Assembly (NCBI RefSeq): GCF_039523555.1
Contig: NZ_BAAAFN010000004.1
Coordinates: forward strand, 1 to 64,000
From: Castellaniella daejeonensis
Lineage (GTDB): Bacteria > Pseudomonadota > Gammaproteobacteria > Burkholderiales > Burkholderiaceae_B
DNA: 64,000 bases
Direction of reading: 5' to 3'
The translations under genes and the position numbers were made by a program. Below are positions 25,164-36,554 of the stretch, one piece after another. Numbering within the stretch: position 1 is the stretch's first letter; each line of letters begins with the position of its first letter. The notes beneath the pieces were generated by a model. That model saw only the letters and a list, made by a program, of their open reading frames with translations, was not told where the DNA came from and did no database searches.

Positions 25164-26386
25164 CCCGTGACATCAAAGACCTGATCGTTGCACTCGATAT
25201 CGGCACCAGCAAGGTGGTCGCCGTCGTCGCCGAGATCCTGCCCGATGGCGGGTTCGAGGTGCTGGGCCTGGGACAGCATGAGTCCGAGGGCATGCGCAAG
25301 GGCGTGGTGGTCAATATCGAGTCCACCGTGAATTCGATCCAGCGCGCGCTCGAAGAGGCCGAGCTGATGGCCGACTGCAAGATCCGCGAGGTCTACACCG
25401 GCATCGCGGGCAGCCACATCACCAGCTTCAATTCCAGCGGCATGGTCGCGGTCAAGGACAAGGAAGTCACCGCCACCGACGTGGCGCGCGTGATCGAGAC
25501 GGCCAAGGCGGTCAACATCCCGACGGACCAGCAGGTGCTGCACGTGCTGACGCAGGAGTTCATCGTCGATGCGCAGGAAGACATCCGCGAACCGATCGGC
25601 ATGAGCGGGATGCGCCTGGAAGTGCGCGTGCACATCGTCACGGGCGCGGTCAGCGCGGCCCAGAACATCGTCAAGTGCGTGCGCCGCTGCGGCCTCGAGG
25701 TCCAGGACCTGATCCTGCAGCCGCTCGCCTCCAGCCTGTCCTGCCTGACGACCGACGAGAAGGAACTGGGCGTGGTGCTGGTGGACATCGGCGGCGGCAC
25801 GACCGACATCGCCATCTATACCGGCGGCGCGATCCGCCACACCTCGGTGATCCCGATCGCGGGCGACCAGGTCACCAGCGACATCGCGGCCATGCTGCGC
25901 ACGCCCACGCCGGATGCCGAGGAAATCAAGCTGCGCCACGGCATTGCCAAGCAGGCGCTGGTCGATGCCGAGGAAATGATCGAGGTGCCGGGGCTGGGCG
26001 ACCGCCCCAACCGCAGCGTCAAGCGCCAGGCACTGGGCGCGGTGATCGAGCCGCGCATGGAGGAATTGTTCGGATTCGTGCAGCAGGTGGTGCGCGAGTC
26101 CGGCTACGAGGAATTGCTGTCGTCCGGAGTCGTGCTGACCGGCGGGACGGCGCTCATGCCGGGCATGGTGGAACTGGCCGAGGACGTGTTCCTCAAGCCG
26201 GTGCGAGTCGCCGTGCCCATGTACGAAGGAAGTCTGGCCGACGTGATGCGCAATCCGCGCTTCTCGACGGTGATGGGCTTGCTGACCGAGGCGCGCATGC
26301 AGCGCGCTCGCGGCCGCAAGGTGGCGCAACAGAAGGGAACGGTCAAATCCATTCTGGCGCGCATGAAGGAGTGGTTCATGAACTGA
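25160..26386 (+). CDS. ftsA: cell division protein FtsA
   Basis: Actin-like ATPase that tethers FtsZ to the membrane and signals to FtsQ/N. Actin-fold motifs are clear: LIVALDIGTSKVVAVVAE (phosphate 1), VLVDIGGGTTDIAIY (phosphate 2) and VVLTGGTALMPGMVELA (adenosine). The C-terminal end, ILARMKEWFM, is the amphipathic membrane-targeting helix. The 408-residue length is normal. It is followed by 77 non-coding bases before ftsZ, the only sizeable gap within the cluster. Confidence 0.96.
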   Translation: MTRDIKDLIVALDIGTSKVVAVVAEILPDGGFEVLGLGQHESEGMRKGVVVNIESTVNSIQRALEEAELMADCKIREVYTGIAGSHITSFNSSGMVAVKDKEVTATDVARVIETAKAVNIPTDQQVLHVLTQEFIVDAQEDIREPIGMSGMRLEVRVHIVTGAVSAAQNIVKCVRRCGLEVQDLILQPLASSLSCLTTDEKELGVVLVDIGGGTTDIAIYTGGAIRHTSVIPIAGDQVTSDIAAMLRTPTPDAEEIKLRHGIAKQALVDAEEMIEVPGLGDRPNRSVKRQALGAVIEPRMEELFGFVQQVVRESGYEELLSSGVVLTGGTALMPGMVELAEDVFLKPVRVAVPMYEGSLADVMRNPRFSTVMGLLTEARMQRARGRKVAQQKGTVKSILARMKEWFMN

Positions 26387-26463
26387 GGCGGCGTCAAGGC
26401 CGCAATGGACATGGGCTTTTCAGGGGAAGTTGTTCGTTTTTCCGTATGTGAGGGAGTCAAACC

Positions 26464-27636
26464 ATGATGAATTTTGAAATGCTGGATACCAGCAGAAACG
26501 GCACCGTGATCAAGGTCGTGGGTGTCGGCGGCGCCGGCGGCAATGCCGTGGCGCACATGATCCGGTCGGGCGTGCAGGGGGTGGAATTCATCTGCGCGAA
26601 TACCGATTCCCAGGCCCTGGCCACCAGCGAGGCGCCGGTCCAGATCCGCCTGGGCCGCACCGGACTGGGCGCGGGCGCCAAGCCCGAGCAGGGCCGCGCC
26701 GCCGCCGAGACCGCCCGCGAGGAAATCCGCGCGGCGCTGAACGGCGCCCACATGGTGTTCATCACCGCCGGCATGGGCGGGGGCACCGGGACGGGGGCCG
26801 GCCCCGTGGTGGCCGAGGTCGCCAAGGAACTGGGCATCCTGACGGTGGGCGTGGTCACCAAGCCCTTCGTCTTCGAGGGCAGCAAGCGCATGCGCATGGC
26901 CGAAGAGGGCATCCGCGAACTGTCGCGCCATGTCCATTCGCTGGTGGTCGTGCTCAACGAGAACCTGTACGAACTGATGGACGAGGACGCCACGCAGGAG
27001 GATTGCTTTCGCGCGGCCGATGACGTGCTGCACAACGCCTGCGCCGGGATCGCCGAGATCATCAACGTCGAAGGCAACGTCAACGTCGACTTCGAGGACG
27101 TGAAGACCATCATGGGCGAGCAGGGCCAGGCCATGATGGGCACCGCCGTGGCTTCCGGCGCCGACCGCGCCCGCATCGCGGCCGAGCAGGCGATCGCCTG
27201 CCCGCTGCTCGAAGGCGTGGACCTGCACGGCGCACGCGGCGTCCTGGTGAACATCACCGCCAGCCGTTCGCTCAAGATGCGCGAGACCCGCGAGATCATG
27301 GACACGATCGGCAGCTACGCCTCGGCCGATGCCACCGTGATCTTCGGGACGGCCTACGACGAGTCGATGGGCGAGAACCTGCGCGTCACGGTGGTCGCCA
27401 CCGGCCTGGGTTCCACCGCGGCCCGTCCGCAACTGGTGTCGAACAATGCCGAAGCCCAGCGTACCGGCACGGACAACATGCCGGTCGGTGGTGTCGGCCA
27501 CGACTTCTCCGGTACCGACGTGCCGTCCGTGATCCGCAATCCGCGCAGCAATGCCTCGGCCCAGGTCCGGGCATTGGAGACCGCGGGCATGGATCACTTC
27601 GACATTCCGGCGTTCCTCCGCAAGCAGGCTGACTGA
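26464..27636 (+). CDS. ftsZ: cell division GTPase FtsZ
   Basis: Tubulin-like GTPase that forms the Z ring. The GTP-binding elements GVGGAGGNAV, the tubulin signature GMGGGTGTGAGP (about 102-113) and NVDFEDVK are present. The C-terminal linker is Asn/Ala-rich and ends in DHFDIPAFLRKQAD, the conserved peptide that binds FtsA and other partners. GAGGGAG precedes the ATG at 26464, which is followed at once by a second ATG. Length 390. Ends the main dcw transcript at a strong hairpin. Confidence 0.97.
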   Translation: MMNFEMLDTSRNGTVIKVVGVGGAGGNAVAHMIRSGVQGVEFICANTDSQALATSEAPVQIRLGRTGLGAGAKPEQGRAAAETAREEIRAALNGAHMVFITAGMGGGTGTGAGPVVAEVAKELGILTVGVVTKPFVFEGSKRMRMAEEGIRELSRHVHSLVVVLNENLYELMDEDATQEDCFRAADDVLHNACAGIAEIINVEGNVNVDFEDVKTIMGEQGQAMMGTAVASGADRARIAAEQAIACPLLEGVDLHGARGVLVNITASRSLKMRETREIMDTIGSYASADATVIFGTAYDESMGENLRVTVVATGLGSTAARPQLVSNNAEAQRTGTDNMPVGGVGHDFSGTDVPSVIRNPRSNASAQVRALETAGMDHFDIPAFLRKQAD

Positions 27637-27697
27637 CCCGGCCCGCTCAAGCGCATCACCTCACATCGCAGCTGCCGTACAGCAGTTCGCGGCGCCT

Positions 27698-27745
27698 GGC
27701 GCGTCTTCCCCTGCCCCTGGGGGAGGACGCGCCTTCGCTTTGTTT
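27698..27745 (+). terminator. rho-independent terminator after ftsZ
   Basis: GGCGCGTCTTCCCC (27698-27711) pairs with GGGGAGGACGCGCC (27720-27733) over 14 base pairs with one G-U, followed by TTCGCTTTGTTTT. It separates the dcw transcript from lpxC. Confidence 0.88.
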
Positions 27746-27805
27746 TGCTTGCACACGTGTCTGTCCTTGTTGCATCCGGCCATCGTGGAAAACCCGGATA
27801 TTGGT

Positions 27806-27811
27806 TACAAT
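27806..27811 (+). promoter_or_regulatory. candidate -10 element of lpxC
   Basis: TACAAT within ATTGGTTACAATG, 64 bases before the lpxC ATG and downstream of the ftsZ terminator, suggests that lpxC has its own promoter. The matching -35 region is poor. Confidence 0.45.
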
Positions 27812-27874
27812 GCCAGGGATCAGGCAATGCGGGGCACGCTTCGCAGGGCCGCTTTTACGCCAGTGAAGAATCCC

Positions 27875-28798
27875 ATGCTCTTGCAGCGCACCATCAAACA
27901 ATCCGTATCCACCACCGGGGTGGGGCTGCATTCCGGCCGTCGCGTGGAAATCACCCTGCGCCCTGCCGAGCCCAATACCGGCATCGTGTTCCATCGCGTG
28001 GACCTGCCCGAAATCGTGGATCTGCCCGCGCGCGCCGACGCCGTGGGCGATACCCGCATGGCATCCGTCCTGCAGCAGGGCTCCGTGCGCGTCTCCACCG
28101 TCGAACACCTGATGTCGGCCCTGGCCGGTCTGGGCGTGGACAACCTGCACGTCGATCTCGATGCCGAAGAAGTCCCCATCATGGATGGCAGCGCCGGCAC
28201 GTTCGTCTATCTGTTGCGCAGCGCCGGCCTGCTGGAGCAGGCAGCGCCCAAGCATTTCCTGCGGGTGCTCAAGCCCGTCGAAGTCCGCGAAGGCGAAGGG
28301 CCGGGCGCCAAGTGGGCGCGGCTGGAACCCTACGACGGCTTTGCGCTGTCCTTCTCGATCGACTTCAAGCATCCCGCCATCGATTCCACGGCCAATGCCG
28401 CCGAAATCGACTTTGCCCGGGATTCCTACGTCAAGACCATCGCCCGCGCGCGCACCTTCGGCTTTGCCAGCGAAGTCGAGGCCCTGCGTTCGATGGGCCT
28501 GGCTCGCGGAGGCAGCCTGGACAACGCCATCGTGATGGACGAATACCGCGTCCTGAACGCCGACGGCCTGCGTTACGACGATGAATTCGTCAAGCACAAG
28601 ATCCTCGATGCCATCGGGGACCTGTACCTGGCCGGCAAGCCGCTGGTGGCGCGTTATGTCGCCTGCAAGTCCGGCCATGGGCTGAACAACCAGCTGGTGC
28701 GCGCACTGCTGGCCCGGCAGGATTGCTGGGAACTGGTCAGCTACGAATCGCGCGACACCGCGCCCGCCGCCTTCACCCGCGACTGGCAGCTGGCCTGA
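27875..28798 (+). CDS. lpxC: UDP-3-O-acyl-N-acetylglucosamine deacetylase
   Basis: Zinc amidase that commits UDP-acyl-GlcNAc to lipid A synthesis. Zinc ligands and catalytic residues are visible: STVEHLMSALAGLGVDN (His about 78), the IMDGSAGTF hydroxamate-region loop, HKILDAIGDLYL (His and Asp about 237-241) and KSGHGLNNQL (the catalytic His about 264). At 307 residues it is normal. The ATG at 27875 begins the conserved LLQRTIKQSVSTTGVGLHSG segment; the ribosome binding site is weak. It follows ftsZ as in most Gammaproteobacteria and Betaproteobacteria, but behind a terminator. Confidence 0.96.
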   Translation: MLLQRTIKQSVSTTGVGLHSGRRVEITLRPAEPNTGIVFHRVDLPEIVDLPARADAVGDTRMASVLQQGSVRVSTVEHLMSALAGLGVDNLHVDLDAEEVPIMDGSAGTFVYLLRSAGLLEQAAPKHFLRVLKPVEVREGEGPGAKWARLEPYDGFALSFSIDFKHPAIDSTANAAEIDFARDSYVKTIARARTFGFASEVEALRSMGLARGGSLDNAIVMDEYRVLNADGLRYDDEFVKHKILDAIGDLYLAGKPLVARYVACKSGHGLNNQLVRALLARQDCWELVSYESRDTAPAAFTRDWQLA

Positions 28799-28837
28799 GC
28801 GCGGTTTTCCTTCGCCGGCGTCGCCTGCGCGGTTCTT

Positions 28838-29308
28838 TCACGAACGGTGGTGGCGCAGCAGCCGGCCAATCGCGTCGGCCAACGGGCCTGGCGCAACCCG
28901 GCGCCCCAGATCTTCAAAGGATTTCAGGGCGTTTTCTCCCAGGGGCTCGGCTTCCCGCTGGGGCTTTTCCGTCCAGGTCCTGTCCATGGCGGCGTCGATC
29001 CGGACGACAATGCGTTCGATGGGCCAGCCGGCGTCCCGGATGCGGCTGGCGGCGGCTTCGGTCAGCTGGCGCAGCCGTGCCGCGTGCGCGGGGCCGGGAA
29101 CCATTACGGTGATTTCAGGTCCATCGATGCGGGCGACCCGGATACGGCGCGCCAGGGCGGGCGGCAGCGTCCCCGCGAGCACGGCCTGTACGGCCAGCAG
29201 CTCGCGCACCGTGCGCATCATGGGCGCGCCCTGGGGGCTGCGGTCCAGCCATTCCAGGGCCGGGGTTCCGGATGATCGGTTCCGCCGGGGCGGCATCGCC
29301 ATGGACAT
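28838..29308 (-). CDS. DciA-like protein (DUF721)
   Basis: A 156-residue protein of the DUF721 type. The N-terminal basic PPRRNRSSGTPALEWL and the ARIRVARIDG...TVMVPGPAHAARLRQLTEA core fit the KH-like domain of DciA, the ancestral loader of the replicative helicase DnaB in bacteria that lack DnaC. I assign it from this pattern and its place next to lpxC and secA, as in related genomes. The start is uncertain: ATG at 29308, at 29302 and at 29338 are all possible and none has a good ribosome binding site. It is divergent from the M23 gene with little or no spacer. Confidence 0.72.
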   Translation of the reverse strand: MSMAMPPRRNRSSGTPALEWLDRSPQGAPMMRTVRELLAVQAVLAGTLPPALARRIRVARIDGPEITVMVPGPAHAARLRQLTEAAASRIRDAGWPIERIVVRIDAAMDRTWTEKPQREAEPLGENALKSFEDLGRRVAPGPLADAIGRLLRHHRS

Positions 29309-29320
29309 GAGGAATTTTGA

Positions 29321-30361
29321 GTGACGAAATCGAAACACACTGCTCGTGCAGCACTATGGCTGCATTCTAACGTGCGCGTCCTGAAGGGGTTGGGCATGAT
29401 CGGCGCCCTGGCGCTGGCGGCCTGGGGCGGCGCACAGTGGCAGGCCTGGCGCACGCCGGCCCTGGAGCCCGGTCAGCGCGAGGCCATCGATTCGCGCCTG
29501 CGCCAGGATTCCGCGGCGTTGCAGGGCAGCATCGCGGGCCTGGCCGGCAAGCTGGGCGAATTGCAGGGCCGCGTGCTGGCCATGGAATCCGTGCGCGAGC
29601 GCGTCGCCCAGGCGGCCGGCCTGAACTACACGGCCCCGGAGCTCGTCCCCGGTGCCCATGCCGCCGCTGCGCCCGCCGGCCTGCCGGCAGGCGGCGATAC
29701 GGACGACGAGGGCGATGCCCAGGTCATGGACGACATCCCGGCCCAGTCTCTGCCGGCCCCCGCGATCGGATCGGCCGAACTGCTGGGCAGGCACATCGAC
29801 GCGCTGGGACGGCGCCTGGAAACCCAGGAGGATGCCTATGCCCTGGTGGACGCGGCCCTGTCCCGCCAGGCGGGATTCCAGGCCAGCCTGCCGACCCTGT
29901 CGCCGGTCGACTATCCCGCGCTCAGTTCATCGTTCGGCTGGCGCCGCAACCCCGTCAGCGGCCGCCACACCATGCACGAAGGCCTGGATTTCGTCGCGCC
30001 CCGCGGCACGCCGATCCGGGCGGCATCCGGCGGGCTGGTGACCCGGGCGGGCACCTGGCATGGCTATGGCAGGATGGTGGAGATCGACCATGGCAATGGC
30101 CTGCGCACCCGCTACGCCCATGCTTCCAGCGTGCTGGTGAAGGCGGGCGACATCGTGCGCCAGGGGCAGCTGATCGCGCGGGTGGGCAGCACCGGCCGGT
30201 CCACCGGGGCGCATCTGCACTTCGAGGTGCGGATGGCGGACTATCCCCTGGATCCGACCCTGTTCATCCAGGACGGGGCCCGCACCCGCCTGGCGCAGGA
30301 CGCGGCCCGGGTGGCGCGGGCGGAGCCCGCCGCCGATGCGGGGGCTTCCGTGCTGCGTTAA
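29321..30361 (+). CDS. M23-family peptidoglycan endopeptidase, membrane anchored
   Basis: A 346-residue predicted periplasmic metallopeptidase. One membrane segment near the N-terminus (about 24-42), then a coiled-coil region (about 50-85) and a LytM domain (about 212-318). All zinc ligands are present: MHEGLDFVAP (His and Asp), and HLHFEVRM near the end, with YAHASSVLVKAGDIVRQGQLIARVGSTGRSTG between. An active hydrolase is therefore likely. The GTG at 29321 has GAGGA seven bases upstream. Peptidases of this kind commonly precede secA in Betaproteobacteria; in E. coli the place is held by secM. Confidence 0.9.
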   Translation: MTKSKHTARAALWLHSNVRVLKGLGMIGALALAAWGGAQWQAWRTPALEPGQREAIDSRLRQDSAALQGSIAGLAGKLGELQGRVLAMESVRERVAQAAGLNYTAPELVPGAHAAAAPAGLPAGGDTDDEGDAQVMDDIPAQSLPAPAIGSAELLGRHIDALGRRLETQEDAYALVDAALSRQAGFQASLPTLSPVDYPALSSSFGWRRNPVSGRHTMHEGLDFVAPRGTPIRAASGGLVTRAGTWHGYGRMVEIDHGNGLRTRYAHASSVLVKAGDIVRQGQLIARVGSTGRSTGAHLHFEVRMADYPLDPTLFIQDGARTRLAQDAARVARAEPAADAGASVLR

Positions 30362-30454
30362 ACTGCAGCGTTCACTTGCGGCCGTCCTGTGGCGGCCGCG
30401 TCTCACAATCTTCCGGCGTCCGATCCTCCTTCGGGCCCGCAGCGACGACACGAT

Positions 30455-33211
<2,757 letters not shown>

Positions 33212-33229
33212 GGCTGCCGTGGAAAACTG

Positions 33230-33262
33230 AAAAGGCCGGACGCAACGTCCGGCCTTTTTCGT
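33230..33262 (+). terminator. rho-independent terminator of secA
   Basis: AAAGGCCGGACG (33231-33242) and CGTCCGGCCTTT (33246-33257) form a perfect 12-bp stem with a three-base loop, followed by TTCGTTT. With A residues on the left flank it may also serve mgtE, which ends nearby on the other strand. Confidence 0.92.
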
Positions 33263-33321
33263 TTCAGGCGGGTGGGCGGCACGTCCGGGAGGGGCCGTGC
33301 GGTTGAGATGCCGCAAAAAAA

Positions 33322-34809
33322 CTACAGCAAAAACACCGTTGCCAGCCCCAGGAACAAAAAGAACCCCAGCGAATCCGTCGCGAAAGTCAGCAGCACCGAC
33401 GAACCCACGGCAGGGTCCTTGCCGAACCGGTCGCGCAGCAGCGGGATCAGCACGCCCAGCGCCGCGCCGATCAGCATGTTGCCGACCATGGCCGCCATCA
33501 TCACCGCTGCGATCGCGTAGGAGTCCGAGATCACCCAGGCGAAGGTCGCCGCCACCAGGCTGCCGCAGGCGCCCACCAGGAACGTCACCTGCAGCTCGCG
33601 CTTGACCAGCTGCCAGATGTTGGCGCCCGTCACCCGGCCCGTCGCCATGGCGCGGATGATCATCGTCATGGTCTGGTTGCCCGAATTGCCGCCGATCCCG
33701 GCCACGATGGACATCAGGAAGGCCAGGATCACGATGTGGCTGACGGTGCCCTCGAAGCGCGAGGCGACCAGCGAGGCGATCGAGGCCGTGCACAGGTTCA
33801 CCAGCAGCCAGGGGGCGCGGTTGCGCATCGCCGCCAGGACCGGGGCGAAGATGTCTTCTTCCTGCAGGCCGGCCCGGGACAGTTCCTGCTCCTGGGAATC
33901 TTCCTGCAGCACGTCCACCACTTCGTCGATGGTGACGCGGCCGATCAGGCGGCCCTGCTCGTCCACCACCGGGGCCGACACCAGGTCGTAGCGCTCGAAG
34001 GCGTTGGCGGCGTCGGTGTCGGGATCCATCGGGTTCAGGCTGAGGACATCGGGCTCCATGACCGCGTTGACCAGGGTGTCGGGCTCGCTCAGCAGCAGGC
34101 GCGACAGCGACAGGGTGCCGCGCAGCTGGTCGGCGCGGTCCACGACGAAGATCTGGTCGGTGTGGTCGGGCAGTTCGTGCAGCCGGCGCAGGTAGCGCAG
34201 CACGACTTCCAGCGTCACGTCCTCGCGCACCCGGACCATGTCGAAGTCCATGATGGCGCCGACGGTGTCTTCCGGATAGCCCATGGCGGCGACCAGCTGG
34301 GCGCGCTCGGCATCGGTCAGGCCCTTCTGGACCTCGGCGATCACGTCGGGGGGCAGGTCGGGCGCGAGATCGGCGATCTCGTCGGCATCCATGGTGCCCG
34401 TGGCCGCGATCAGGTCGTCGTGGTCCATGGACTCGATCAGCGATTCGCGGACCCAGTCCTCGACTTCCAGGAGCACGTCGGCGTCGTATTCCTGGCTGAC
34501 CAGCTGCCAGACCGCCTGGCGCTGCTGTACCGGCAGGGATTCCAGGATGAAGGCGATGTCGGCCGGATGCAGCGCGTTGATGATCTGGCGGATCTCGTCT
34601 TCGTGCTGCCGCTGCAGCATGCCTTCGAGCAGATTCGAGCCGTCCTCGTCCTCGTCTTCGTGCTGGCGCTGGGCGAGCGCGTCCACGACCTCCTGGCGTT
34701 TCAGGATGGACTGCAGTTCCTGCAGCGCCAGCTGGGCGTCTTCCGGATCCAGGCGGCGCGGAATGACGACCGGGATGGCGGTGTCGGCGGCGACGGGTTG
34801 GTCGGCCAT
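33322..34809 (-). CDS. mgtE: magnesium transporter MgtE
   Basis: Dimeric Mg2+ channel gated by its cytoplasmic magnesium-sensing domains. From the N-terminus: the superhelical MgtE_N domain (about 60-165, ALHPADIAFILESLP), two CBS domains (about 170-300, VGAIMDFD and MEPDVLSLNPMDPD), a plug helix, then five membrane helices from about 325 with the pore region GIGGNSGNQTMTMIIRAMATG. Length 495. GAGGAG lies upstream of the ATG at 34809. It follows the thioesterase gene by 13 bases on the same strand, so the two are probably cotranscribed. Confidence 0.94.
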   Translation of the reverse strand: MADQPVAADTAIPVVIPRRLDPEDAQLALQELQSILKRQEVVDALAQRQHEDEDEDGSNLLEGMLQRQHEDEIRQIINALHPADIAFILESLPVQQRQAVWQLVSQEYDADVLLEVEDWVRESLIESMDHDDLIAATGTMDADEIADLAPDLPPDVIAEVQKGLTDAERAQLVAAMGYPEDTVGAIMDFDMVRVREDVTLEVVLRYLRRLHELPDHTDQIFVVDRADQLRGTLSLSRLLLSEPDTLVNAVMEPDVLSLNPMDPDTDAANAFERYDLVSAPVVDEQGRLIGRVTIDEVVDVLQEDSQEQELSRAGLQEEDIFAPVLAAMRNRAPWLLVNLCTASIASLVASRFEGTVSHIVILAFLMSIVAGIGGNSGNQTMTMIIRAMATGRVTGANIWQLVKRELQVTFLVGACGSLVAATFAWVISDSYAIAAVMMAAMVGNMLIGAALGVLIPLLRDRFGKDPAVGSSVLLTFATDSLGFFLFLGLATVFLL

Positions 34810-34822
34810 CGATGCGGGCTCC

Positions 34823-35215
34823 TCAGATCGGGGGCAGGGGACGGCTTTGGCGGTTCGCGTCGGTCGCGACGTAGGTCAGGGTGGCTTCCGTGACCTTGAC
34901 GACCTCGGTCTCCAGGCGCTGGCGTTCGGCGTAGACCTCGACCGAGACCGTGATGGAGGTTCGTCCCGTGCGGATGATTTCGGCGTAGAAGCTGAGCAGA
35001 TCGCCCACGAAGACCGGTTGCTTGAAGGTGAAGGCGTTGACGGCCACGGTGGCGACCCTTCCGCCCGCGCGCCGGGTGGCCGGGATCGAGCCGGCGATGT
35101 CCACCTGGGCCATGATCCAGCCCCCGAACACGTCGCCATGAATGTTGGCGTCGGACGGCTGGGGCATGACGCGCAGGGTGACCGGATGTTCGGTTGAGGG
35201 CAGGGCTGTGGACAT
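34823..35215 (-). CDS. hotdog-fold acyl-CoA thioesterase, YciA-like
   Basis: A 130-residue single hotdog domain. The pattern DANIHGDVFGGWIMAQVDIAG holds the active-site aspartate and the alpha-helix of the 4HBT/YciA group, and AFTFKQPVFVGDLLSFYAEI the second catalytic strand. Such enzymes hydrolyse short and medium acyl-CoAs; the preferred substrate cannot be read from sequence. It lies just upstream of mgtE on the minus strand, with GAGGTC before the ATG. Confidence 0.88.
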   Translation of the reverse strand: MSTALPSTEHPVTLRVMPQPSDANIHGDVFGGWIMAQVDIAGSIPATRRAGGRVATVAVNAFTFKQPVFVGDLLSFYAEIIRTGRTSITVSVEVYAERQRLETEVVKVTEATLTYVATDANRQSRPLPPI

Positions 35216-35351
35216 GGCGACCTCGGTGTGGAGTGCCGGGCTCCGCGTCCGGACCGGACGGGGCGCGTGTCGGCAAAGCGCGTATTTTAACCGTTCGGCA
35301 GGCGGGGCCCGCCGCGGCGCACGGTATTTTTGCCGGTGGGCGGCAGATGCC

Positions 35352-36554
35352 TCAGGGGGCGGAGTCCAGGAAACGCCGGGCCAGCAGGACCCAGTAGGCG
35401 GCGCCCAGGGGGATGATGGCGTCGTTGAAGTCGTAGCTGCCGTTGTGCAGGGTGCATGGCCCCAGGCCGTGGCCCGCCGCCCGGTGATCGCCCGTGCCGT
35501 TGCCGATCCAGACGTAGCAACCGGGGCGGGCCTGCAGCATGAAGGCGAAGTCTTCGGCCCCCATGGACGGCCGGACCTGGGTGTCGACCTTGTCGGCGCC
35601 CACCAGCTCGGTCAGCACCTGGGCGCAGAGGGCGGCCGGCCCGGGGTGGTTGACGGTGGCCGGGTATTCGCGATGGAAATCGAAGTCGGCCTCGCAGCGC
35701 AGCGCCTGGGCAAGCGGCCCGGACAGGTCGCGCATGCGGGTCTCGATCAGGTCCAGCGTGTCGTTGGACAGCGTGCGCACCGTGCCGCGCATGACGGCCT
35801 GGTCGGGGATGACGTTGTCGGCCGAGCCGGCATGGATCTGGGTCACGCTGATGACGCCGGATTCCAGCGGATCGAGGTCGCGGGTCAGGATGGTCTGGAA
35901 CGCCAGGGTGAGCTGGGCGGCGGCGACCACCGGGTCGACGCCCAGGTGGGGCATGGCGCCGTGTGCGCCGCGTCCCCGCAGCGTGATCTCGAACGTGCTG
36001 CTGGACGCCATGATGGGCCCGTCGGTGAGGCCGAACGTGCCGGCGGGCAGGCCGGGCCAGTTGTGCATCCCGAATACCGCGTCCATGGGGAACTGCTCGA
36101 ACAGGCCATCCTCGATCATGCGGCGGGCGCCGCCCCCCGCTTCCTCGGCCGGTTGGAAGATCACGTGCACCGTGCCGTCGAAGTCGCGCTGGCCGGCCAG
36201 GTAGCGGGCGGCAGCCAGCAGCATGGCGGTGTGGCCGTCGTGGCCGCAGGCATGCATGGCGCCGGGGTTGCGGCTGGCGTGCGGAAAGGTGTTGGTTTCC
36301 GGCATGGGCAGGGCGTCCATGTCGGCCCGCAGACCCACGGACCGGCCCGGCCCGCGCCCCGTGATGCGGCCGACCACCCCCGTTTCACCCAGGCCGCGGT
36401 GGACTTCCACGCCCCAGGAATCCAGCAGGCGCGCCACGGTGTCGGCCGTGCGGACTTCCTGGAAGGCGAGCTCGGGCCAGGCGTGGATGGCGCGCCGGAT
36501 GTCGGTCAGGTCGGGCAGCCAGCTGCCCAGGGTGTCGAGGAGCTGTCGTGTCAT
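35352..36554 (-). CDS. M20-family amidohydrolase
   Basis: A 400-residue member of the M20D amidohydrolases (hippurate hydrolase, N-acyl-amino-acid and IAA-amino-acid hydrolases). It has RADMDALPMPE, the metal-binding GAMHACGHDGHTAMLLAAA (Cys and His), FQPAEEAGGGARRMIEDGLFE (catalytic Glu pair), AHGAMPHLGVDPV of the dimerisation lid and SMGAEDFAFM. The substrate is probably an N-acylated amino acid; the sequence does not say which. The ATG at 36554 overlaps the stop of the inositol-monophosphatase gene (ATGA), so the two are coupled. The frame continues upstream through that gene without meaning. Confidence 0.9.
   Translation of the reverse strand: MTRQLLDTLGSWLPDLTDIRRAIHAWPELAFQEVRTADTVARLLDSWGVEVHRGLGETGVVGRITGRGPGRSVGLRADMDALPMPETNTFPHASRNPGAMHACGHDGHTAMLLAAARYLAGQRDFDGTVHVIFQPAEEAGGGARRMIEDGLFEQFPMDAVFGMHNWPGLPAGTFGLTDGPIMASSSTFEITLRGRGAHGAMPHLGVDPVVAAAQLTLAFQTILTRDLDPLESGVISVTQIHAGSADNVIPDQAVMRGTVRTLSNDTLDLIETRMRDLSGPLAQALRCEADFDFHREYPATVNHPGPAALCAQVLTELVGADKVDTQVRPSMGAEDFAFMLQARPGCYVWIGNGTGDHRAAGHGLGPCTLHNGSYDFNDAIIPLGAAYWVLLARRFLDSAP

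Noticed and set aside
30362..30454. Possible secM-like arrest peptide before secA
   Set aside because: The gap is only 93 bases and contains no signal-peptide frame or arrest motif; the upstream gene is an M23 peptidase.
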